Positions 1 through 6,642 of a DNA stretch of 35,936 nucleotides are shown one piece after another. Both the position numbers and the translations under genes were made by a program. Below the pieces are notes generated by a model, which saw only the letters and a program-made list of their open reading frames with translations, did not search any database and was not told the DNA's origin. Each line of letters starts with the position of its first letter. The stretch's first letter is position 1. Where the stretch lies: the NCBI GenBank assembly GCA_019634415.1, contig JAHQVJ010000177.1, forward strand, positions 1-35,936. Direction: 5' to 3'. This DNA comes from Myxococcales bacterium (GTDB taxonomy: Bacteria; Myxococcota_A; UBA796; GCA-2862545).

Positions 1-1
1 G

Positions 2-115
2 ATGCGGATTCAGCTTGCGATGGAGCGAATGGGCTACCCCCGACCAGATCGCCTCCCCGAGCTTCTGCCAGCGCCCCCGTTCGCCTGCGAATGCGATTCG
101 CGAAGTGAGTCTTAG
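2..115 (+). CDS. Possible 3' end of an unknown gene (left edge)
   Basis: An open frame enters from the left edge and ends at TAG 113-115, giving about 37 residues that begin MRIQLAMERMGY if the first ATG is counted. The third-position GC is lower than in the rest of the window, and no motif is recognised. It could be the C-terminus of a plus-strand gene that starts outside the window or simply non-coding sequence. The 103 bases between it and the stop of the next gene (116-218) hold nothing I can identify. Confidence 0.25.
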   Translation: MRIQLAMERMGYPRPDRLPELLPAPPFACECDSRSES

Positions 116-218
116 CCGCCCATCAGGAGCTCCGTTCGATCACTGAAGTCGCAGACGACCGAGTCGACAGAATGGGTGCGTTGAGCAGCGGAAGCTAGCC
201 TCCGAGCTTGCTTCGATC

Positions 219-953
219 TTAGAATCCCACACGGCGCATCACCGCGCGCGGTAGCTGCTTGATCACGAGCATGATCCAGCCCCAGATCCAAGGCGCGTAG
301 ACCACCGGCGTGCCGCGGTCCATCGCGCGCAGCACGCGCTTCGCCACCGCGTCGGGCTCCCCAGCGAAGGGAGGGGGCTTCAGCCCCTCCGTCATCGACG
401 TCTTCACGAAGCCCGGCTTCACGCACACCGTGACCAGCCCCTGGCTGCGGTAGCGGTGGTCCAGCGACTCCAGGTAGTGCGACAGTCCGGCCTTCGTGGA
501 CCCGTACAGCCCCACCGGCTTGCGGCCTCGATCGCCGGCGACCGAGGAGAACACACACAGGGTGCCGCCCCCGCTCGCCATCAGCGCCTGACGGGCGTGC
601 TCGCAGAGCAGGATGGTGTGGGCGTGGTTCACCGTGAGCACTCGCCGGGCCAGCTCCAGATCCGACTCCAGCGCCTCCTGCGTGCCGAACAGCCCGGCCG
701 TGATCACCACCGCGTCCAGTCCGCCCAGCGCCTCCTTCGCCGCGGTGAGGGCCGGTCCGAAGGTCTCCGGGTGCTGAAGGTCACACAGGGCGGTGGCCAC
801 CGACGATGCACCCCGCTCCCGCAGGTCGGCGGCACTGCGCTGCAGCCCCTCGGCGTCTCGCCCCAGCACCGCCAACGCGTCCTGGCGTGCCGCCATCAAG
901 CGTGACAGGGAACGCCCCATGCCCTTCGTGGCCCCCACGATCGCCACCTTCAC
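219..953 (-). CDS. SDR-family NAD(P)-dependent oxidoreductase with hydrophobic C-terminal tail
   Basis: This 244-residue classical short-chain dehydrogenase has a Rossmann fold with the nucleotide motif GATKGMG at residues 7-13, an early acidic motif CDLQ near 57-60, catalytic Ser137 and the Y150xxxK154 pair. The tail (about 218-244, rich in Trp, Ile and Leu and ending in Arg-Arg-Val-Gly-Phe) resembles that of the DprE2-like decaprenyl-phosphoryl pentosulose reductase group and may touch the membrane. The GTG start is chosen because a GGGAGGG ribosome-binding site lies just upstream and the fold begins at residue 2; the open frame reaches 1058 but the extra residues match nothing. It is divergent from the ChrR-like gene, and as I recall SDR genes often sit in RpoE/ChrR singlet-oxygen clusters. 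The substrate is unknown. Confidence 0.88.
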   Translation of the reverse strand: MKVAIVGATKGMGRSLSRLMAARQDALAVLGRDAEGLQRSAADLRERGASSVATALCDLQHPETFGPALTAAKEALGGLDAVVITAGLFGTQEALESDLELARRVLTVNHAHTILLCEHARQALMASGGGTLCVFSSVAGDRGRKPVGLYGSTKAGLSHYLESLDHRYRSQGLVTVCVKPGFVKTSMTEGLKPPPFAGEPDAVAKRVLRAMDRGTPVVYAPWIWGWIMLVIKQLPRAVMRRVGF

Positions 954-984
954 GCTGCCCTCCCGTTTTCGCGCATGTAGTGCA

Positions 985-1008
985 GGGCCCGGTGATCCGC
1001 ACGGGCCC
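985..1008. repeat. Perfect inverted repeat bracketing the chrR -35 box
   Basis: GGGCCCG (985-991) and CGGGCCC (1002-1008) form perfect 7-bp arms around a 10-bp spacer that contains the TGATCC -35 element. It lies in the 84-bp gap between the divergent SDR and ChrR genes. It could be an operator or a chance palindrome in GC-rich DNA. Confidence 0.4.
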
Positions 1009-1020
1009 GCTCGCCGTATG
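993..1020 (+). promoter_or_regulatory. RpoE/ChrR (ECF11)-type promoter of chrR
   Basis: TGATCC at 993-998 is followed after 18 bp by TATG at 1017-1020, preceded by CG. This agrees with the promoter described for Rhodobacter RpoE, the sigma partner of ChrR (TGATCC, 18 bp, TAA-like), and sits directly before a ChrR-like gene. The predicted transcript start is about 11 nt before the TTG start codon, so the leader would be very short. The element is seen; sigma specificity is inferred. Confidence 0.55.
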
Positions 1021-1037
1021 CTGATGGGGGAGGGCGC

Positions 1038-1679
1038 TTGCCCGCACCGGCCCACCATGTCTCACAGTCCGATCTGCTCGGCTACGTCACGGGATCGCTT
1101 TCGGCCCCGGTGGAGCTGTGGGTGGCCTGCCACCTCACGTACTGCCCGGCCTGTCGCGCCGAGGTCGAGCTGCTCGAGGCTGTGGGAGGGGCGCTGCTAC
1201 AGGGGTCGTCGGAGGAGCCGCCGGCGCTGCCTGTGCTCCCCGACGTGGACACGCCTCCCCCCAGCGCGCCAGAGCCGCTGCCCGTTCCCGCGGATGCGGT
1301 CTTTCCCAGCCCCCTGCGCCAGCGCGCCGGATCGCTGCAGGAGCTGTCGTTCCGCGATGCGGGCTATGGCCTTCGCATCGCCAAGGTCGGTCGCGAGGAG
1401 GGCCTGCGCACCTTCGTCGTGGACTTCCCCGCCGGCATGAGAGTGCCGCGCCACGGCCATCGAGGCATCGAGCGTGGGCTCGTGCTCCGTGGGGGCTACG
1501 CGGAAGGTGGGCAGCACTTCGCCGTCGGCGACGTGGACGTGCACGAGGGGCCCGACGATCAGCACAGCGCCTTGATCGACGACGATGGACCCTGCACCGC
1601 ACTCTTCGTGACCGAGGGCCCCGCAACGGCGCAGCCGCCCTGGCTCGGCTGGCTCGCGGACTGGTGGCTGCACCGATAG
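1038..1679 (+). CDS. chrR: ChrR-type zinc anti-sigma factor with C-terminal cupin
   Basis: This 213-residue protein looks like a full-length ChrR, which binds the ECF sigma factor RpoE and releases it on singlet-oxygen stress. The anti-sigma domain (about 1-85) has the zinc ligands His6 (HHVS motif), His32, Cys36 and Cys39 in the pattern HLTYCPAC, followed by EAVGG as in Rhodobacter ChrR. The cupin-like domain (about 95-213) keeps the second metal site: His139, His141, Glu145 and His176. The TTG start is favoured because it alone supplies the N-terminal HHVS ligand motif, and a GGGGGAGGG Shine-Dalgarno precedes it; the nearby ATG at 1057 is out of frame. An RpoE gene normally lies directly upstream, but here it is absent. 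The gene probably responds to its own sigma factor encoded elsewhere. Confidence 0.9.
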   Translation: MPAPAHHVSQSDLLGYVTGSLSAPVELWVACHLTYCPACRAEVELLEAVGGALLQGSSEEPPALPVLPDVDTPPPSAPEPLPVPADAVFPSPLRQRAGSLQELSFRDAGYGLRIAKVGREEGLRTFVVDFPAGMRVPRHGHRGIERGLVLRGGYAEGGQHFAVGDVDVHEGPDDQHSALIDDDGPCTALFVTEGPATAQPPWLGWLADWWLHR

Positions 1680-1699
1680 CTCTGCGGATGGATCCTTTG

Positions 1700-1715
1700 G
1701 TGGCTAAGATGCCAC
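1700..1715 (+). repeat. Small hairpin between chrR and the selenoprotein gene
   Basis: GTGGC (1700-1704) pairs with GCCAC (1711-1715) around the loop TAAGAT. No T-run follows, so it is a poor intrinsic terminator. The loop could equally be a weak -10 box for the downstream gene. Confidence 0.2.
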
Positions 1716-1746
1716 TGCTGTGTCCTGGGCTGGGAGGGTGGTGCGG

Positions 1747-3639
1747 ATGGGGATCGTGGGCCTGTTGGCGGCGATCGGCTGTACCGACGCTCAGCACGCG
1801 AACGACGACGCGGGGCTGGTGGGGTGGGAAGCGCCTACGCTTCCCCAGCCGGAGCGCACCCGCCTCGCGGTGGATCCCCTCGATGATTTCTCGGGCCTCG
1901 AGGGACTGTCCTGCGCCCGAATGGAGTCCTGCGCGCCTCGACCGTCGGTGTGGCTGGGAGAGACCTGCTGCGCCTGGGGCCCCCCCATCACCGTCGAGCA
2001 CACCTACGACGACTTCGACGAAGGCGTGCACGTCGACGCCGACGGCGACGTGGTGGCGATGTGCACGGGTCAGGGTGGCTTGGCGGGAGCGGTGGACGAG
2101 ATGGGGGCCCTCGATCCGTTCCCTGCAACTGTGCCTCGCTGCCAGGAGACGCTGGTGGGCCCCGAGCAGCCCGACGGCACCCGGGTCGTCTACTACGCCC
2201 ACCACGGCGACTCGCTGGACCCGCGGCCGCGGCTGTGGGCCATGCAGCGCGCTCCCGAGGGCAAGCTCACCCCCCTCGACGATCTGGGCGAGAGCAACAT
2301 GCTGTACGAGGGCATGGCGCTCGCCGAGGACGGCACCCTGTGGGTGGGGGTGCACAACAACGGGCTACGGTCCTACGCGCTGCAAGGGGACGGCACCTTC
2401 CGCTTCTACGGAGCGCTCGGCGGCTTCGACAACGCCAGCAAGGTGGCGATCCACGGAGACGTGGCCTTCGTGCTCGACCTGGACCGGGTGGTGGCGGTGG
2501 ACGTGTCGGATCGCGAGGAGCCGGTCTGGCTGTCGGACGTGCCCACCGAGGGGCAACCGCGCGACGTGGTGGCCGACGACGAGCACGTGCTCGTGGCCCT
2601 CGGCGTGGGGGGCGTGCAGGTGTTCGAGCGCGGCGAGGCCGGAGCGCTCTCCCCCTTGCGGGTGATCGACGTGGGCGGATCGGCCCAGACCCTCGACATG
2701 GACGAACGCGTGGTGGGTGTGGCCGCGTGGGATCACCTCGCCCTGTTCGAGCGGCGTGGCTTCGCCCGCATCGGCGGGCTCCGGTTGCTGGGCTCCTTCG
2801 AGCAGTCCTGGGGCATCGCACTGGGGTCCGACTATGCCTTCGGCATGGAGTGGAACGGGCTCACCACGCTGGCGTTGCATCCGGGCCAGGTGCTGCCGGA
2901 GGTGTCGGTCGACAAGGAGCTGCTTGCGTTCACCCCCGACGGCCCCGGGCAGGCGGTGCTGCGACTGCGGAACCGGGGGCCGCTCAACGCGTTGATCCAC
3001 GAGCTCGTGAGCAACGACGAGGCGCTGTCACTGTCGTCCGATCGCACGCGGGTCCTGCCGGGGGGCGCCGCGACGGTGCAGGTCTCCTTCGCGCCTCCGC
3101 TGGACGACGAGCAGCTGTCGCCCGCCGTGGGCATCGTCACCAACGATCCCGACCGGCGGGAGGATCCGCTGATCGTGCCCGTGTCGGTGCGCGACACCGA
3201 GGGCATCGACGTGGGCGACCGTCTCCCCGACGACTTCGCCTTCCTCGATCCCGGCGGCGACCTCGAGAACCTCGAGGGTCAGGTCATGATGCTGGCGTAC
3301 TTCGCCTTGTTTTGACCCACCTGCGGTCAGGAGTTTCCTGACATCGAGCAGGCCATCCGACAGCGCTACCCGAACGACCAGGTGAAGGTCATCGGGCTGC
3401 ATCCCGCCAACGAGCCAGGGGCACTGGTGGTGGACTTTCGCGAGCAGACGGGCGTGACCTTCCGGCTGGCGCCCGACGAGCTCGACACGCTGTCGCAGTT
3501 CTCCTTCCCCGACGGCGTGAGCGGCGCGCCCTACCCGCGCGACGTGGTGGTCGACAAGGATCTGGTCGTGCGGTCCATCAAGAGCAGCTTCAACCCCCTC
3601 GAGACCCAGGAGCTGATCGACCAGCTCCTCGCGGAGTAG
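1747..3639 (+). CDS. Selenoprotein: lipoprotein-like beta-propeller/Ig protein with C-terminal UxxC thioredoxin fold
   Basis: Read through the in-frame TGA at 3313-3315, this is one 630-residue protein with Sec at residue 523. The N-terminus (MGIVGLLAAIGC) resembles a lipoprotein signal. Residues about 90-380 carry repeated beta-strand segments like an LVIVD/beta-propeller protein. About 395-480 look like an ASPM/Hydin-type Ig domain (strand-rich, ending in VGIVTNDP). About 490-630 are redoxin-like: the TGA falls in FALF-U-P-T-C-GQEFPDIE, exactly where thioredoxin-like proteins have CxxC, and Cys526 is the resolving partner. The same frame stays open after TGA to TAG 3637 with typical redoxin sequence and codon use. 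The ATG start has a GGGAGGG site 8 nt upstream; GTG 1741 or 1720 are alternatives. PhoX follows after 2 nt. If TGA were a true stop, the protein would end inside its redoxin core. Confidence 0.85.
3320..3352 (+). promoter_or_regulatory. Bacterial SECIS-like element for the TGA at 3313
   Basis: Right after the TGA the RNA can fold into a two-tier hairpin. The lower stem is CCTGC (3320-3324) with GCAGG (3348-3352); the upper stem is a perfect 7 bp, GTCAGGA (3326-3332) with TCCTGAC (3336-3342); the apical loop is GTT. The loop starts with G and lies 17 nt after the TGA, within the roughly 16-37 nt range I recall for bacterial SECIS elements. The position is what SelB-dependent Sec insertion needs. 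No selA, selB or selC is in the window. Confidence 0.7.
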
Positions 3640-3641
3640 CC

Positions 3642-5423
3642 ATGCGCCTGTTGGTCTCGTTGGTGGTGTTGTGCGCGGCGTGTCGTCCTGGGCCCGCGGG
3701 ATCCGGCGGGCAAGACGGCGAGACTGGCGTGACGGGGGCCACCGGAGACGACGGCCGCAACGGCAACCCGCCTGCACCGTCTGATCCCGGTCGGCGGACC
3801 CTGCTGTTCGAGCCTGCCGCGTTTCCCATGTCGGACACCCAGAAGCGCGAGGTGTTGGTCACGAGTGGGGCCGAGATCAACGGTGTGGAGGTGCCGCTCG
3901 GCTACACCACGCTGCTGCGCAGCGCCGACGAGTCGGGGAACGGGGTGTTCGGGCTCGTGCTCGGAGCAGCGGGAGCCGCCGTCACGGAGCCCGACGGCAG
4001 CGACACCATCTCCGATCGGGCGGACTTCACCAGCCTGCACGCGGTGGACGGGGACCTGTGGGCGCTCACCCAGTTCGGCGGATCTCCGGGTGCCCTCTAC
4101 CTCACGGATCTGCGGCACGACGCTGCCACGGGCGAGGTCGTGGCGCAGTCCACCGAGGCGGTGGACGTCTCCTCCATCGACGGGCTGTGGAACCCGTCGG
4201 CGGGCTCTCGCACCCCGTGGGGCACCCACCTGGCCGCCGAGAGCATCCACGGCGCCACTCCGCAGCGACCCACCGATGGGCGTGCGTGGGAGGAGGTGGC
4301 CATGGTGAGCGAGTTCCGGCGAGCGCTGTTCTTCGCGCGCTACCACGGGCTCGACATCTACACCGACGACGACGAGGACGGACAGCCCGACAACATCACC
4401 GTCGAGGATGTGCGGGCGGTGCTGCATCCCTACCGCCATGGCTTCCCCATCGAGATGGAGGTGGGCGTGGGCGGGGCGGTGAGCTTCCACAAGCACCTGG
4501 CCATGGGCCGGATGTCGCTCGAGCACGCGCTGGTGATGCCCGACGAGCGCACCGTCTTCCTGTCCGACGAGGACACCAACGGCACGCTGTTCCTGTTCGT
4601 GGCCGACACGGCTGGCGATCTGTCGTCGGGGGAGCTGTTCGCGCCTCGCTGGCACCAGACGTCGGGGGACTTCTCCGATGGGGGAGCCGCCGACATCGAG
4701 TGGCTGTCGCTGGGGCACGCGAGCCGCGTCCAGATCCAGAGCGCGCTGGACGACTCCGTCACCTTCGACGACCTGTTCGCCACGGCCGATCCCATCCTCG
4801 CCGACCATGACGGGGACCCGAAGACGCCCGAGCTACCCGACGGCACGTGCCCTGCGGGCTTCGTGCCCAACAAGGCCACGGGCGTGGACATGGAGTGCTT
4901 GGCCCTGGTGAAGGGGGCGGAGGTGTGGGCGAGCCGCCTCGAGCCCACGCGCTACGCCGCCTGGGTGGGGGCCACCACCGAGCTCAACACCCTGGAGGGG
5001 TTGGCCCACGACCCCCTCACGAACACGCTCTACGCCGCGATCAGCGTGGTGGAGCGAGGGATGGAGCCCGATCACCGACCGTTCGATCTCGGCGGCGCCG
5101 ACGACATCCGCCTCGCGCGCAACGCGTGTGGCGCGATCTACGCGGCCCGGCTCGTTCCGAGCGTGGCGGTCGGCTCCGACTACGTACCCGAGAACCTGGT
5201 GAGCATCCTGGTGGGCACGCCCACGGCCTACCCACCGGGCACGGCCTTCGCGCAGAACACCTGTGCGGTGGACGGGATCGCCAACCCCGACGGTCTCACC
5301 TTCGTGGATGGCTACGACACGCTGATCATCGGGGAAGACAGTGCCGCGGGTCACCAGAACGACGCGGTGTTCGCGCTGGGGGTGTCGACGGGGCAGCTAC
5401 AGCGCATCCAGACCACGCCCTAG
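3642..5423 (+). CDS. PhoX-like (DUF839) phosphatase, cut short by in-frame TAG
   Basis: This 593-residue protein of the PhoX/DUF839 group is likely a metal-dependent, exported phosphatase of beta-propeller form. The signal sequence ends in a lipobox-like LCAAC (Cys14), followed at about 17-43 by nine Gly-X-Y triplets that form a short collagen-like linker. Family-like features include TPWGTHLAAE near 190, the acidic DDDEDGQPDN near 247-256, and EGLAHDPLTNTLYAA near 450-464. Translation ends at TAG 5421-5423, yet the same frame continues for 55 more codons with sequence matching the family's C-terminus. The gene starts 2 nt after the selenoprotein stop, with GGAG five bases upstream of the ATG, so the two are surely co-transcribed. 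It may be a recent nonsense mutant, a read-through gene, or carry a base error. Confidence 0.82.
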   Translation: MRLLVSLVVLCAACRPGPAGSGGQDGETGVTGATGDDGRNGNPPAPSDPGRRTLLFEPAAFPMSDTQKREVLVTSGAEINGVEVPLGYTTLLRSADESGNGVFGLVLGAAGAAVTEPDGSDTISDRADFTSLHAVDGDLWALTQFGGSPGALYLTDLRHDAATGEVVAQSTEAVDVSSIDGLWNPSAGSRTPWGTHLAAESIHGATPQRPTDGRAWEEVAMVSEFRRALFFARYHGLDIYTDDDEDGQPDNITVEDVRAVLHPYRHGFPIEMEVGVGGAVSFHKHLAMGRMSLEHALVMPDERTVFLSDEDTNGTLFLFVADTAGDLSSGELFAPRWHQTSGDFSDGGAADIEWLSLGHASRVQIQSALDDSVTFDDLFATADPILADHDGDPKTPELPDGTCPAGFVPNKATGVDMECLALVKGAEVWASRLEPTRYAAWVGATTELNTLEGLAHDPLTNTLYAAISVVERGMEPDHRPFDLGGADDIRLARNACGAIYAARLVPSVAVGSDYVPENLVSILVGTPTAYPPGTAFAQNTCAVDGIANPDGLTFVDGYDTLIIGEDSAAGHQNDAVFALGVSTGQLQRIQTTP

Positions 5424-5591
5424 GGCTCGGAGACGGCGTCGTTGGACTGGTACGCTGACTTCCAGGGCTACGGCTACCTGCTGTCGGTGGTGCAGCACCC
5501 CTATGGAGAGTCCGACCAGGCACGGCAGCAGTCGGACCGGGAGCAGCGAGCCTATCTGGGCTACGTGGGGCCGTTTCCGCCGCTGGATTGA
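5421..5591 (+). other. In-frame PhoX C-terminal extension beyond TAG
   Basis: After TAG 5421-5423 the same frame reads GSETASLDWYADFQGYG, then LLSVVQHPYGESDQ, and ends at TGA 5589-5591. The VVQHPYGES block and the preceding GSET segment are what PhoX proteins of this group have at their C-terminus. From memory the residue before GSET is usually aromatic, so one change from TAC or TAT to TAG would explain the stop. The last 31 bases overlap the 3' end of the convergent hydrolase gene. The gene pair as a whole therefore spans 3642-5591. Confidence 0.65.
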
Positions 5592-6514
5592 TCGGGCACC
5601 AGCCGCCACTCCCGGAGAAACCGCTCGATGCGACGGTTGATGGTCTCGGGGTGCTCGATGATGGCGGCGTGGCTGGCCTCGGCGAGCACCAGCAGGTCCG
5701 ACAGCGGCAGATCGTGGGCCATCTGCTGGGACAGCGCCATGGGCGTGAACTGATCGCGCTCGCCTGCGATGATCAGGGCGGGGATCCGGAGCGTGGGCAG
5801 GTAGGGTCGGGCATCGTGCTCGGCCATCTGCAGCACCATGCTCAAGAAGACGCGTGCGTCGATCTCGGCGAGGTGCTGCATGTACTCGGCGATGTCGCTC
5901 CGATCGGCGTAGTGGCGATCGATGAGCCCCGCGGCCGCCCCCACGTCGAAGGAGTACGACGAGCGGTAGAAGGGCTTGAGCAGCCGGTTGCCGGCGTGAC
6001 CGGACCACCGAACCACACGGTTGAGCCAGGTGACAGCTCGCTTCGCGTTGGGCAGACCGAGGAAGGTGTCGAGGGGTCGGCCCGCGGCACCGAACAGGGC
6101 CACCATGCCGGCGACGCGCTCGGGGTGTCGGTGGGTGTACTCGAACACCACCTGACAGCCCATGGAGTGGCCGAGCAAGATCAGGGGGCCCTGAACCGAA
6201 GCAGCGTCGAGCACGAGCTGCAGATCCTCGGCGTTGCGCTCGATGGACAGCTGCGCACCGTCGATGGGCTCGTGGGGGGCCGATGACTGGCCGTGGCCTC
6301 GATAGTCCCAGAGTAGGACCTGATGGCGATCGGAGAAGTGCTCCACCACGTACTTGAAGAAGAAGGTGGAGACACCTACGCCGTTGCAGCACACGAAGGT
6401 GGGCCCGCCGCTGCCGTGGGCCTGCCAGTGGAGCTCAGCGCCAGGTACCCGTGCCAAGCCGCTTCGGACGGGTGGCGAGACGGTGGCTGGGTCGGGGTAG
6501 GATCGGTCAACCAT
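5561..6514 (-). CDS. Alpha/beta hydrolase
   Basis: This 317-residue alpha/beta-hydrolase fold enzyme has the nucleophile elbow GHSMG with Ser117, an acid at Asp254 (GERDQF) and His282 (EASHAA), giving a complete catalytic triad. The oxyanion strand precedes NGVGVS (about 44-49), and WDYRGHGQS (69-77) is typical of lipase, esterase and epoxide-hydrolase-like members. There is no signal peptide, so it should be cytoplasmic; the substrate cannot be told. The ATG at 6514 is chosen, although it lies only six bases after the tRNA-Ala 3' end and has no Shine-Dalgarno. Its 3' end overlaps the PhoX tail by 31 bp in convergent orientation. Confidence 0.88.
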   Translation of the reverse strand: MVDRSYPDPATVSPPVRSGLARVPGAELHWQAHGSGGPTFVCCNGVGVSTFFFKYVVEHFSDRHQVLLWDYRGHGQSSAPHEPIDGAQLSIERNAEDLQLVLDAASVQGPLILLGHSMGCQVVFEYTHRHPERVAGMVALFGAAGRPLDTFLGLPNAKRAVTWLNRVVRWSGHAGNRLLKPFYRSSYSFDVGAAAGLIDRHYADRSDIAEYMQHLAEIDARVFLSMVLQMAEHDARPYLPTLRIPALIIAGERDQFTPMALSQQMAHDLPLSDLLVLAEASHAAIIEHPETINRRIERFLREWRLVPDQSSGGNGPT

Positions 6515-6520
6515 GGTGGA

Positions 6521-6593
6521 TGGAGGATAGGGGAGTCGAACCCCTGACCTCAGCATTGCGAACGCTGCGCTCTCCCAACTGAGCTAATCCCCC
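6521..6593 (-). tRNA. tRNA-Ala (anticodon CGC)
   Basis: A complete 73-nt cloverleaf is readable on the minus strand. The acceptor stem GGGGGAT pairs with ATCCTCC (one G-U), the D-arm is GCTC/GAGC, the anticodon stem is CAGCG/TGCTG around the loop TTCGCAA, and the T-arm is AGGGG-TTCGACT-CCCCT. The anticodon CGC reads GCG (alanine), a very common codon in this GC-rich DNA. The discriminator is A and CCA is not encoded (TCC follows), so the tail must be added enzymatically. Confidence 0.95.
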
Positions 6594-6603
6594 GATCAGC
6601 GTT

Positions 6604-6631
6604 CACCTAATCGGCCAGACATGCGCGTCAA
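6604..6631 (-). promoter_or_regulatory. Possible tRNA-Ala promoter
   Basis: On the minus strand TTGACG (6631-6626) is a near-consensus -35 box. A weak -10 candidate TAGGTG (6609-6604) lies 16 bp on, which would start RNA about five bases before the tRNA. The -10 fit is poor. The alternative is read-through from the upstream zincin gene, 49 bp away. Confidence 0.3.
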
Positions 6632-6642
6632 GGTGCGAGGCC

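Noticed and set aside
1700..1715. Hairpin as a terminator after chrR
   Set aside because: Only 5 bp with a six-base loop and no T-run; kept only as a low-confidence repeat.
5421..5423. TAG as pyrrolysine
   Set aside because: Many other genes in this window use TAG as their normal stop, no PYLIS-like structure was seen, and the gene is not an amine methyltransferase. It remains only a remote option.
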